Assembly: GCF_001613505.1 (NCBI RefSeq)
Contig: NZ_BDCM01000016.1
Coordinates: forward strand, 124,001 to 188,000
DNA from: Nocardia mikamii NBRC 108933
GTDB taxonomy: Bacteria > Actinomycetota > Actinomycetes > Mycobacteriales > Mycobacteriaceae
DNA length: 64,000 bases
Direction of reading: 5' to 3'
Shown: positions 52,176 to 61,600 of the stretch, one piece after another
Numbering within the stretch: position 1 is the first letter of the stretch
Layout: the number at the start of each line of letters is the position of its first letter
Made by a program: the position numbers and the translations under genes
The notes under the pieces: model-generated
Seen by the model: the letters and a program-made list of their open reading frames with translations, nothing else
Told to the model about the DNA's origin: nothing
Databases searched by the model: none

Positions 52176-52691
52176 TTACCCCTTGTTCGTGGTGCGCAGG
52201 GCCCAGGCGAGGACGCCGAGGGCGCCGGTGTTGGCGAGGGCTCGCAGGATGTTGAGAGTGATCCAGGGGCCTTCGAACTGGTGGCGGAGGGTGGCGAAAT
52301 CGCCGGAGGAGGTGTCGGCCAGCTGGTTGTTCAGCGGGACGTTACCGCCCGAGGTGATGAGGAAACTGATCACGTTGAGGGCCAGGGCGAGCAGGACCCA
52401 CCACAGCACGGTGCGCTGATCGGTGCGCCAGTACAGCACGGCGGCGAGGCCGGTGAAGGCGACCGACCCGAGGAAGCTGAGCATGAAGACCGGGTTGACG
52501 ATGACGGTGTTGATCCGGTTCATCACGTCCACGAAGGTGCGGTCGTCGAGTTGGCGCAGGGCCAGCATCACCGAGCTGGCGTAGGCGTAGAAGACGCCGG
52601 CCAGCAGGCCGGTGGTGACGGTCGCGCCGATCAGGGAGCCGGTCGCGAAGCCGGAGGTGGTCGAGGTGGCGGTGGCGGTGGTCGCTGTCAT
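52176..52691 (-). CDS. DUF1772 membrane protein
   Basis: The 171-aa product has four hydrophobic helices (about 18-40, 65-85, 95-113 and 145-163) and the DUF1772-like pattern of small conserved membrane proteins (NRINTVIVNPVFMLSFLGS; GNVPLNNQLAD). The function is unknown. ATG at 52691 is chosen; the frame extends to 52985 but upstream is not conserved in character. It is divergent from the SRPBCC gene. Confidence 0.82.
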   Translation of the reverse strand: MTATTATATSTTSGFATGSLIGATVTTGLLAGVFYAYASSVMLALRQLDDRTFVDVMNRINTVIVNPVFMLSFLGSVAFTGLAAVLYWRTDQRTVLWWVLLALALNVISFLITSGGNVPLNNQLADTSSGDFATLRHQFEGPWITLNILRALANTGALGVLAWALRTTNKG

Positions 52692-52806
52692 GCACTCAGT
52701 ACACCGGGAAACGGTGAGTGTTCCCATGGTCCGGACGCTCGCTCCCATACGCGAGCGTCCACGAGGTCCGGTTTCCGGCGGACCCCGCCCCGGGTAGCGT
52801 CGATCT

Positions 52807-53259
52807 ATGGCCACCATCCGCCACGACATCGCGATCGACGCACCGCCGCAACACATCTGGGACGTACTGCGCGATATCGGCGCCGTGCACGAGCGCCTGC
52901 TACCCGGCCGGGTCGCCGATACCGCGCTCGAGGGCGAGCACCGCGTTCTGACTTTCCCCGACGGCCACGTGATCCGCGAACGCATCGTCAGCGTCGACGA
53001 CGATCTGCGCCGCCTGGCCTACAGCGTGATCGAGGGTTCGCGTCCGGCTCTCACCCATCACCACGCGTCTTTCGAAGTGCGCGAGACGGATTCACAGACC
53101 GGACGACTGATCTGGACCACCGATCTGCTCCCGGACGAACGCGCCCCCGAAGTCCGGATCCGTATCGAATACGGCGCCGCGGAGATGAAAAGAGCCATCG
53201 AAGCGGCAGCGGTCCGGGGAGTGTCGCCGGGAGCGGCCGAGGTCAGCGGAAAGGAGTGA
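52807..53259 (+). CDS. SRPBCC family (START-like) protein
   Basis: The 150-aa product has the polyketide cyclase/Bet v 1 pattern: RHDIAIDAPPQHIWDVLRDI at the N-terminus, beta strands, and a C-terminal helix (AEMKRAIEAAA). It should bind a hydrophobic ligand; the role is unknown. Its 3-prime end overlaps the convergent Old Yellow Enzyme gene by 17 bases. Confidence 0.83.
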   Translation: MATIRHDIAIDAPPQHIWDVLRDIGAVHERLLPGRVADTALEGEHRVLTFPDGHVIRERIVSVDDDLRRLAYSVIEGSRPALTHHHASFEVRETDSQTGRLIWTTDLLPDERAPEVRIRIEYGAAEMKRAIEAAAVRGVSPGAAEVSGKE

Positions 53260-54349
53260 TGTCGGCGAGTCGCCCGGCCCGCATCTTGTTCACCCATTCC
53301 GGGTCGGCGAGCAGTGCCCGGCCCAATGCGACGACATCGAATTCGCCCCGCTCGAACTGTTCGCGCAGCAGAGTGAAGCGTTGCGCCTGGGTTTCGTCGA
53401 TGGTGTCGCCGCGGAAGACGCTGTCCACGCCGACCGAACCGACGGTGATCACCGGCAGCCCCGTGATCTTCTTGGTCCAGCCGGCCAGGCTGAGATCGTC
53501 GGCGGCGTCGGTGAATTCGGGTAGCCAGTGCCGACGGAGCGAGGTGTGGAAGATGTCGACACCCGCTTCCACGAGCGGGGTCAGCAACTCTTCGAGTTCC
53601 GCCGGGCTCTCGGCGATGCGCGCGCTGTAGTCGACGCCCTTCCACTGCGAGAAGCGGTAGATGATCGGGAAATCCGGTCCGACGGCCGCGCGCACGGCAG
53701 CGACCACCCGAGCCGGGAAGGCGGCGCGCCGCCGGAGGGAGCCGCCGTAGTCGTCGTCACGGTGATTGGTTGCGGCCCAGAAGAATTGATCGAGCAGATA
53801 GCCGTGCGCGCCGTGCAGTTCGATGCCGTCGAATCCCAGCTCCCGGGCCAGGAGCGCGGACTCCACATACGAGTCGACGAGCGTGTCCAGGTCGCCGGTC
53901 GTCAGCGCCCGTCCCACCGGCGCTCCGGTGAAGTCCACTCCGGAGGGGCTCACGGTCGGCGTCTCCGGCTCGAAGCGGGGTTCGTTCCCGCGATCGACGC
54001 CGGTATGCCACAGCTGCGGCACGATGGCCGCTCCTTCGGCGTGCACGGCCTCGACCACCGCCCGCCACCCGGCCGCACTCTCGTCGCCGTAGAACCGCGG
54101 CACCTTCCGGATCGGCCCGGCCGCCGGTCCCCGGACGTAGGTTCCCTCGGTGATGATGAGACCGACACCTCCGGCCGCATGTTCGCGGTAGTAGTCGATA
54201 TTCTCCGCATTCGGAATACCGTCGGGCGATTTCGCCCGCGTCATCGGGGCCATCGCGAACCGGTTCCGCAACCGCAACGATCCCGCGTGAAATTCGGCGA
54301 ACAATTCGTCCAGGCGAATCCCCGGCTCCTCGACCAATCCCTGTGACAT
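53243..54349 (-). CDS. NADH:flavin oxidoreductase, Old Yellow Enzyme family
   Basis: The 368-aa product is an FMN TIM barrel with MAPMTRAKSPDG near the N-terminus, the substrate-binding HGAHGYLLDQFF segment, and the C-terminal phosphate-binding GSVGVD and ALGRALLADPEW. It reduces activated alkenes or similar compounds with NAD(P)H. ATG at 54349 lies after GGAAGGG, 9 bases on; ATG at 54358 is nearby and possible. The much longer frame to 54901 is not coding upstream. It converges on the SRPBCC gene. Confidence 0.92.
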   Translation of the reverse strand: MSQGLVEEPGIRLDELFAEFHAGSLRLRNRFAMAPMTRAKSPDGIPNAENIDYYREHAAGGVGLIITEGTYVRGPAAGPIRKVPRFYGDESAAGWRAVVEAVHAEGAAIVPQLWHTGVDRGNEPRFEPETPTVSPSGVDFTGAPVGRALTTGDLDTLVDSYVESALLARELGFDGIELHGAHGYLLDQFFWAATNHRDDDYGGSLRRRAAFPARVVAAVRAAVGPDFPIIYRFSQWKGVDYSARIAESPAELEELLTPLVEAGVDIFHTSLRRHWLPEFTDAADDLSLAGWTKKITGLPVITVGSVGVDSVFRGDTIDETQAQRFTLLREQFERGEFDVVALGRALLADPEWVNKMRAGRLADITPFR

Positions 54350-54435
54350 GCGGCACATTCCCTTCCGATTCGACAACTCGGCCCTCGGATCCGGGCAACA
54401 ACGGCGCCGCGACGGGAATTCCGGAGGAGAACTGC

Positions 54436-55392
54436 TCAGTGCGGGGCGGCGTCCAGGGTCGGGCGGATGATTTCGTCGGCGATCCAGTGGGCGACTCCGT
54501 CCGGGTACGGGGCGGGCGGGTTGAGGACCAGGTGGGTGAAACCGGCGTCGATCAGCTCGAGCAGCGTCTCGCGTATGCGGCCCGGGGCATCGTAGGAGAT
54601 GGGCAGTTGCGCCGAACGGGTGATGTGTGCGGGATCGCGGCCGATCGCCGCGCAGTGGTCGTCCAGTGCCCGGCTGTGTTCGCGGAGGGTGTCGACACCG
54701 GTCAGCGGGGGTCCGATCACATTCCAGAGATCGGCGTGGGCGGCCACGATCGGCAGCGTCGACGCGCCCGCACCGGCGAGCAGAATCGGCGGGTGGGGCC
54801 GCTGGACGGGTTTCGGATCGCATTGGGCGCCGGTGAGAGGGAAGTGTTCGCCCGGGAAGTCGAACACCTCCTCGGTCCACATCCGCCGGATCAGGACGCA
54901 TGCCTCACCCAAACTGCTCACCGCATCGCGCCACGCGCCGACCGGAATGCCGTACGCCGCGTATTCGGGCGCCACCATCGTCGCGAAGCGGGGATCGTTG
55001 CGTGGGAACCCGCCGACGCCGATCCCGAAATCCAGTCGTCCACCCGAGATCACGTCGACGGTGGCGGCCATCTTCGCCAGCAGTGCCGGATGCCGAATCC
55101 GGTTGTTGGACACCAGCAATCCGAGCCGGAGTCGTCGCGTCCGCGCCGCCAGCGCCGCCAGCAGCGTCCAGCCCTCGAGGACCGGGCCCGCCGACCTGCT
55201 CCCCGTCGAATCGCCGTCGTGTCCGGGCAGCCCGACCGCCGCCCGCGGCAGCAGGTGGTCGTACAACCAGGCGTGCTCGATCTCGGGTATGTCGTCGGCC
55301 TCCAGCCACACCCGCAGGATGTCCTCGTAGCCGACGTGCGCGGGTGTCGTCTTGATGCCGAAACTCGGTGCGGGCCCGATGGAATCGCTCAT
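54436..55392 (-). CDS. LLM class F420-dependent oxidoreductase with MerR-type promoter
   Basis: The 318-aa product has the luciferase-like barrel (GIKTTPAHVGYEDILRVWLE cut short; GGRLDFGIGVGG; PILLAGAGASTLPIVAAHAD) of the F420-dependent group. Substrate is unknown. ATG at 55392 begins the conserved region; a frame to 55740 lies within the narI gene in another frame and is rejected. A promoter with a 19-base spacer and dyad lies only 7 bases upstream, so the transcript is likely leaderless and under MerR-type control. Confidence 0.87.
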   Translation of the reverse strand: MSDSIGPAPSFGIKTTPAHVGYEDILRVWLEADDIPEIEHAWLYDHLLPRAAVGLPGHDGDSTGSRSAGPVLEGWTLLAALAARTRRLRLGLLVSNNRIRHPALLAKMAATVDVISGGRLDFGIGVGGFPRNDPRFATMVAPEYAAYGIPVGAWRDAVSSLGEACVLIRRMWTEEVFDFPGEHFPLTGAQCDPKPVQRPHPPILLAGAGASTLPIVAAHADLWNVIGPPLTGVDTLREHSRALDDHCAAIGRDPAHITRSAQLPISYDAPGRIRETLLELIDAGFTHLVLNPPAPYPDGVAHWIADEIIRPTLDAAPH

Positions 55393-55399
55393 ACCGGCG

Positions 55400-55430
55400 A
55401 AGCTAGTCCGTGGAGTGCGCTCCAGGTCAA
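55400..55430 (-). promoter_or_regulatory. MerR-type promoter with 19-base spacer
   Basis: On the minus strand TTGACC (55430-55425) and TAGCTT (55405-55400) are separated by exactly 19 bases containing the dyad TGGAG/CTCCA. Long 18-20 base spacers with a central dyad are typical of MerR, CueR and SoxR targets, where the regulator untwists the DNA. The -10 element ends 7 bases before the ATG at 55392. Confidence 0.65.
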
Positions 55431-55445
55431 GGGCTACGGAGCGAA

Positions 55446-56183
55446 TCAGCGCGAGGGCGGCAGTACCGGGCTCTGCCAGGCCCGCGCGTACTTCTTCTTG
55501 TTCGCCATATCGACAGGTTTGCTGCGGTACACCACGTACGGGCGCACCAGATAGCCGACCGGGGCGCTGAACATGTGGACCAGCCGCGTGTAGGGCCAGA
55601 CGGCGATGAGCGTCAGCACGATGAGCCCGTGCGCCTGAAAGGTCCAGGGGGTGCCGACCATCAGGTCCGGCTGCGGATGGGCCGTGAAAAGGCTTCGGAA
55701 CCACGGCGATACGGTCTCGCGATAGTTGTACGTGCCCCACAGCAGATTACTGCCGACGGTATTGAGCAGCCCGGTGACCAGCGCGGCGGCGAGCAGCACG
55801 TACATGAACTTGTCGTTGGTGGTGGTCGCCTTGCGCACGGCCTGGACACGCACGCGGCGATAGGCGAGGATCGCGATACCGGCGATCACCGCGACGCCCG
55901 CCACCGTACCCGCGGAGACGGCGACCACGTGATAGAGGTGCTCGGAGATGCCGACGGCGTCGGTCCACGACTCCGGAATCAACACGCCCAGCACGTGTCC
56001 GCCGATCACACCGAGCATGCCGAAGTGGAACAGCGGGCTGCCCAGGCGCAGGAGCCGGGATTCGTAGATCTGGGAAGACCGTGTGGTCCAGCCGAATTGG
56101 TCGTTGCGATAGCGCCAGAGGTGGCCCAGCACGAACGAGGTGAAGGCGATGTAGGGCAGGGTGGCCCAGACGGTGGATGTCAT
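55446..56183 (-). CDS. narI: Respiratory nitrate reductase gamma subunit NarI
   Basis: The 245-aa product has five hydrophobic helices and conserved histidines in helices 2 and 5 (GSPLFHFGMLGVIGGHVLG; PWTFQAHGLIVLTL, and LVHMF) that bind two b hemes. It takes electrons from quinol and passes them to NarH. ATG at 56183 overlaps the TGA of narJ. It is the last gene of narGHJI. Confidence 0.96.
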   Translation of the reverse strand: MTSTVWATLPYIAFTSFVLGHLWRYRNDQFGWTTRSSQIYESRLLRLGSPLFHFGMLGVIGGHVLGVLIPESWTDAVGISEHLYHVVAVSAGTVAGVAVIAGIAILAYRRVRVQAVRKATTTNDKFMYVLLAAALVTGLLNTVGSNLLWGTYNYRETVSPWFRSLFTAHPQPDLMVGTPWTFQAHGLIVLTLIAVWPYTRLVHMFSAPVGYLVRPYVVYRSKPVDMANKKKYARAWQSPVLPPSR

Positions 56184-56929
56184 CGTCGATCTCCGGATCC
56201 GGCGAAAAGCCCTGCGGTGGCGGAGGTTCCGGCGGCGGGCGGCGAGTACAGGTCGGGGTTCATGGCGGGATGCATCGACTCGCCGTTCATCGAATACGGC
56301 TCGAGCCCGACGTCCTCGTCCGGCGGTCCCTGCGCGGCCAGTTCCGCGATCCGGCGGCGATCTGCCGTGGTGGGCGGGGGCAGGGTGGCGAGGACGGCGG
56401 CCAGGGCGCCGGCATACGGCGATTCGCTGTCGGTGAGCGACAGCCGCAACATCTCCAGCACCGGTACGTGTTCGCCGAGCAGTCGTTCACCGCCGATCGG
56501 GTCGACGGTGGCGGCGAACTCCAGCAGCACCGGAAGATGGTCGGGCAGTTCGCGATCCGACAACTCCGCCCCGGCGTGCCGATAGGCGTGCTTGAACCGC
56601 AGCAGCGCCATACCGCGCTTGCGGGTGTCGCCGTAGGCGTAATAGGTCAGATGCAGGCTGGCGCGCCGGCGCAGGTCGAAGGTGTCGACGTAGTCGCGCG
56701 CCAGGGTCAGCGGTGCGGTACCGGTCAGGTGGGTGAGCAGCCGATCGAGATCGGGGCGCACCGGCTCCGGGAGCGAGGCCACCGCATCGGACAGGTCGGC
56801 GAGCATCGCCAGCGTGTCCGGACCGGGGTAATCGAGGAGCAGCGCTGAGATCCGCCAGATCAGCCGGCGATCCCGTTCTGACATCCGGACGACCGGCGCG
56901 GGGCGCTTTCGTAACGTCAGCAGTCCCAT
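56180..56929 (-). CDS. narJ: Nitrate reductase assembly chaperone NarJ
   Basis: The 249-aa product is the all-helical NarJ/TorD-type chaperone (LLLDYPGPDTLAMLADL; YVDTFDLRRRASLHLTYYAYGDTRKRG, partial) with a Pro/Gly-rich tail. It inserts the Mo cofactor into NarG before the complex joins the membrane. ATG at 56929 follows GAGAGGTG. It lies 43 bases after narH and overlaps narI. Confidence 0.95.
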   Translation of the reverse strand: MGLLTLRKRPAPVVRMSERDRRLIWRISALLLDYPGPDTLAMLADLSDAVASLPEPVRPDLDRLLTHLTGTAPLTLARDYVDTFDLRRRASLHLTYYAYGDTRKRGMALLRFKHAYRHAGAELSDRELPDHLPVLLEFAATVDPIGGERLLGEHVPVLEMLRLSLTDSESPYAGALAAVLATLPPPTTADRRRIAELAAQGPPDEDVGLEPYSMNGESMHPAMNPDLYSPPAAGTSATAGLFAGSGDRR

Positions 56930-56972
56930 GACCGCACCTCTCGTCGTGCGGAACCGGGACGGTGGCACGTCC

Positions 56973-58676
56973 TCATCGGCTCGCTCCGGTCGGTTCCGGC
57001 AGCGTGTCGTCGGCTACGTCGTGTGCGGTGCCGCTCCCGTGCCCGTTCGTTCCCGAATGCCCGTTCGCGGCACCGTTGCCGTTGCGTTGCGGCACCAGCC
57101 CCTCGGTCGACCCGCCGTCCCAGTTCAGCAGATTGATCCGCGACGACTTCTGCTCGGGGGCGGCCGTATTGGCATCGACGAGGGCGAACTTCTCCGAAGT
57201 GACATCGAAGGCGGTCATACCCGGCCCGCCGTCGCCCTCCAGGCTGCAACCCGTCGCCAGCGAATCCAATTCGTGCGCCCTGGATGTCGCGCCCGACGGA
57301 ATCACGTACCGATGCTCGTATTTGGCGATGGCCAGCAGCCGGTACATCGCCTCGATCTCCTCCGGTTCCAGGCCCACCGCGCCGGGAATCGTCAGATCGG
57401 GTTCCTGGCCGAGGTTGATCGAGCGCATGAACGACCGCATCCCCGCCAGCCGCTGCAATGCCGCGCGCACCGGCCCGATATCCCCGGCGGTGAACAGCTC
57501 GGCCAGATATTCCACCGGAATGCGCAGCGAATCGATGGCGCCGAACAGATTTCGGGCTTCTTCACCGTCGTGCCCGGTCTCGGCCAGCACATCCACCACC
57601 GGCGACAGCGGCGGCACGTACCAGACCATCGGCATGGTCCGGTATTCCGGATGCAGCGGCAACGCGATCTTGTAGTCGACGATCAGCTTGTACACCGGTG
57701 AATCCTGCGCCGCGGCAATCCATTCCGGCGAGATGCCGGCGCGTTCGGCCTCGCTGATCACCCGTGGATCGTGCGGATTGAGGAATACGCCCAGCTGCGA
57801 CGGATACAGCTGCTCCGGATCGGTGACCGAGGCCGCCTCGAGGACCGCGTCGGCGTCGTAGAGCATGACGCCGATGTAGCGCAGTCGTCCCACACACGTC
57901 TCCGAGCAGACGGTCGGGATACCGACTTCCACGCGCGGATAGCAGAACGTGCATTTCTCGGCCTTGCCGGTCTTGTGATTGAAGTAGATCTTCTTGTACG
58001 GGCAGCCGGTGATGCATTGCCGCCAGCCGCGGCATTTGTCCTGGTCGACCAGCACGATGCCGTCCTCGGCACGCTTGTAGATCGCACCCGAGGGGCAGGA
58101 GGCGCCGCAGGACGGGTTGAGGCAGTGTTCGCAGATGCGCGGCAGATAGAACATGAAGGTCTGCTCGAATTCGAGTTTGACCTGGTCCGACAGCCGCGCC
58201 AGCAACGGGTCCCGGCCGACCTGTTCCGGTCCGGAGCCGAGGTCGTCGTCCCAGTTCGCGCCCCAGGTGACCTTCGTATCCTCGCCGGTGATCAGCGATT
58301 TGGGCCGTGCCACCGGGGTGGTGTCCATGGCCGGCGCCGACAGCAGAGTGTCGTAGTCGTAGCTCCAGGGGTCGTAGTAGTCCGATACCGTCGGCAGGTC
58401 CGGATTGGCGAAGATGTTGAGCAGGCGCTTCATGCGCGATCCGGACTTCAGGGTGAGGCGGCCGCGGCGGTCCAGTGTCCAGCCGCCCTTCCACTTCTCC
58501 TGATCCTGGTACTGCCGCGGATATCCCTGTCCCGGACGGGTTTCGACGTTGTTGAACCAGACGTACTCGGTGCCGCCCCGGTTGGTCCAGGCCTGTTTGC
58601 AGGTGACGCTGCAGGTGTGACAGCCGATGCATTTGTCCAGGTTCATCACCATGGCCAGCTGTGCCATGACACGCAT
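56973..58676 (-). CDS. narH: Respiratory nitrate reductase beta subunit NarH
   Basis: The 567-aa iron-sulfur subunit has the first cluster motif CIGCHTCSVTC (Cys16, 19, 22 and 26), then CEHCLNPSCGASC, and CRGWRQCITGC, where Trp replaces a cysteine as in the [3Fe-4S] cluster of NarH. It wires NarI to NarG. The last 40 residues are Asn/Gly/His-rich and low in complexity. It starts 2 bases after narG ends. ATG at 58676 or 58667 are possible starts; both precede the conserved LAMVMNLDKC. Confidence 0.96.
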   Translation of the reverse strand: MRVMAQLAMVMNLDKCIGCHTCSVTCKQAWTNRGGTEYVWFNNVETRPGQGYPRQYQDQEKWKGGWTLDRRGRLTLKSGSRMKRLLNIFANPDLPTVSDYYDPWSYDYDTLLSAPAMDTTPVARPKSLITGEDTKVTWGANWDDDLGSGPEQVGRDPLLARLSDQVKLEFEQTFMFYLPRICEHCLNPSCGASCPSGAIYKRAEDGIVLVDQDKCRGWRQCITGCPYKKIYFNHKTGKAEKCTFCYPRVEVGIPTVCSETCVGRLRYIGVMLYDADAVLEAASVTDPEQLYPSQLGVFLNPHDPRVISEAERAGISPEWIAAAQDSPVYKLIVDYKIALPLHPEYRTMPMVWYVPPLSPVVDVLAETGHDGEEARNLFGAIDSLRIPVEYLAELFTAGDIGPVRAALQRLAGMRSFMRSINLGQEPDLTIPGAVGLEPEEIEAMYRLLAIAKYEHRYVIPSGATSRAHELDSLATGCSLEGDGGPGMTAFDVTSEKFALVDANTAAPEQKSSRINLLNWDGGSTEGLVPQRNGNGAANGHSGTNGHGSGTAHDVADDTLPEPTGASR

Positions 58677-58677
58677 A

Positions 58678-61600
58678 TCAGTACTCCACTTCCTGTGAGC
58701 GTCTCCGGATCGTGGTGACCTCGTCCCGCTGATTTCCGGTGGGCCCGTGGTAGTTCAGGGCGAACGACTGCTGGGCGTACCCGCCGATCAGATGGGTGGG
58801 CTTGATCATGATCCGGGTGAGCGCGTTGTGGATGCCGCCGCGTTTGCCTCGGCCCGCCCGCATGTCCGGGGTGCCCTCGATACGCGGTACGTCGACCGCG
58901 CGGTCCTGGGCGTGATACATGAAGACGGTGCCCTCGGGCATGCGGTGGCTGACGATCGCCCGGGCGACGACCACACCGTTGCGGTTGACGGCCTCGATCC
59001 AATCATTGTCGGCCACACCGATTTTCGCCGCGTCGCGATCCGACATCCAGATCGCCTGCCCGCCCCGCGAGAGGGTGAGCATATGCAGGTTGTCCTGATA
59101 CGCGGAGTGGATGGACCACTTCGAATGCGGAGTGAGGTAGCGGACGGTGACGCCCCGCTCGCCGACCGCCCCCACATCGGGTTCGCGGAACAGCACCGAC
59201 ATGTCGAGCGGCGGCCGGAAGATCGGAAGTTGTTCGCCCAGTTCGATCATCCAGTCGTGATCGAGATAGAAGTGCTGGCGTCCGGTGAGCGTGTGCCAGG
59301 GCTTGAGCCGTTCGGTGTTGATGGTGAACGGCGAGTACCGCCGGCCGCCGGTTTCGGACCCGGACCATTCCGGTGAGGTGATCACCGGCACCGGCCGCGC
59401 CTGTGTATCGGCGAAGGTGATCCGCTTGCCTTCGTGTTCGGCCGCCAGATCCGCCAGCCGGGTGCCGGTGCGTCGCTCCAGCGCGTGGAAGCCCTCCACC
59501 GCCAACCGGCCGTTGGTCGTGCCGGACAACGCCAGGACCGCCTCCGCCGCGTGCACGTCCTTGGCCAGCGACGGCCGGCCCTGCGCGACGCCGGAGACGA
59601 CGGTGCCGTTGACTCCGCGCAGGTACTCGACCTCGGCGTCGGGGACGGTCGTGACGCCCTTGGTGGTGACCCCGAGCGTTTCGATCAGCGGCCCCAGCGC
59701 GGCCATCTTCTCGGCCAGTTTCGGGTAGTCCCGTTCCACCACGACGAGTTTCGGCATGGTGCGGCCCGGAACGGGTTCGCATTCACCGGCTTTCCAGTCC
59801 AGCACCCGCCCCCGCGCCTGCGCCAGCGCGTCGGCCGAATCGTGTTGCAGCGGAACGGCGACCAGATCCTTGCGAACGCCGAGATGTTTCTCGGCCAGCC
59901 AGGAGAAGCCGCGCGCGATGCGATGGAAGGCCTCGAAATCGGTTTTCGCCTCCCACGGCGGGGAGATCGCGGGGGAGAAGGCGTGCACGAACGGATGCAT
60001 ATCCGTCGAGGACAGATCGTGTTTCTCGTACCAGGTGGCGGCGGGCAGGACGATATCGGAGAACAGCGTCGTCGACGTCATCCGGAAATCCAGCGACACC
60101 AGCAGATCCAGCTTTCCGGTCGGTGCCTGTTCCGGCCGGCGCACCTCCTGCGGTGGCACGCCGGCCGAATCGTCGGCCTGCAGATTGGAATCCGCGCCGA
60201 GCAGATGCCGATGGAAGTACTCGTTGCCCTTACCCGAGGAGCCGAGCAGATTGGCCCGCCACACGGTGAGCACGCGGGGGAAGTTCCGCGGTGCGTCGGG
60301 ATCCTCGCAGGCGAACTCGAGATCACCGGATTTCAGGTTGCCGACCACATAGTCCTGCGGGGTCTGCCCGGCTGCCTCGGCGGCATCGACCAGATCCAGG
60401 GGATTGCGATCGAACGTCGGATACGTCGGCATCCAACCGAGCCGCGAGGCCAGCGCGATATTGTCGGCGGCCGTGCGTCCCGCGAAAACGCCGGAACCCA
60501 GGGGAGAGGCGAAGGTTTCGGAGGTGAAGGGGTCGTAGCGCCACTGGTCGTTGGTCAGGTACCAGAACACCGTGCCCTGCATCTGCCGCGGCGACCGCTG
60601 CCAGTCCAGGCCGAACGCCAGGGTGGACCAGCCGGTGACCGGGCGGCACTTCTCCTGGCCCACGTAGTGCGCCCAACCGCCGCCGTTGACACCCTGGCAG
60701 CCGGTGAGCAGCGTCAGCGTGAAGAAGGCGCGATAGATCTGATCGGAGTGGAACCAGTGATTGGTCCCGGCGCCCATGAGGATCATCGACCGGCCGCCGG
60801 AGCGATCGGCGTTGTCGGCGAATTCGCGGGCGATGCGAATGGCCTGTGCCGCAGGCACTCCCGTGATCGACTCCTGCCACGCGGGAGTGTAGGGCGCGCT
60901 CGGGTCGTCGTAGCCGGTGGGCCAGTCGCCCGGCAGATCCGGGCGCCCGACGCCGTACTGCGCGAGCAGCAGATCGAAGACGGTCGTGACGCGGCGTCCG
61001 GCGACGACCATGGTCGGCACCGAGCGGGTGACCGTGCCGGTCTCGCCGTCGAAGCGGGGGAACTGTACGGCCGCAGCATCGTCGGTGCGGCCGTACAGAG
61101 TCATCAGCGGATCGACATCGCCGAGGTCCAGATTCCATCGTCCGGCGCCGGATTCGGAGAACCGGTCGCCGAGGGTTCCGTTGGGCACCACAGGGTTTCC
61201 GTCGGCGTCCAGCAGCACGGTTTTGTGCTCGGCGTTGTCCACGTCGAAGCCCGCGACGCCCGCGGCGGCGAGATCGGCGGCGGTGAGGAATTTACCGGGC
61301 AGCCAGGTGTGGCCGCGGTATTCGCCCTCGCCGGTCCAGCCGCCCTCGCGCTCGTCCAGCGTGATCAGGAACGGCAGATCGGTGTAGCGCTTGATGTAGT
61401 CGTCGAATCGGGCGGTGGAGGCGTCGACGAAGAATTCGCGCAGCACCACGTGGCCCATCGCCATCGCCAGGGCGGCGTCGGTGCCCGGGCGGGCGGGGAC
61501 CCATTCGTCGGCGAATTTGGTGTTGTCGGCGTAGTCGGGGGAGACCACCACCACCTTCTGACCGCGATAGCGGGCCTCGGTCATGTAGTGCGCGTCCGGG

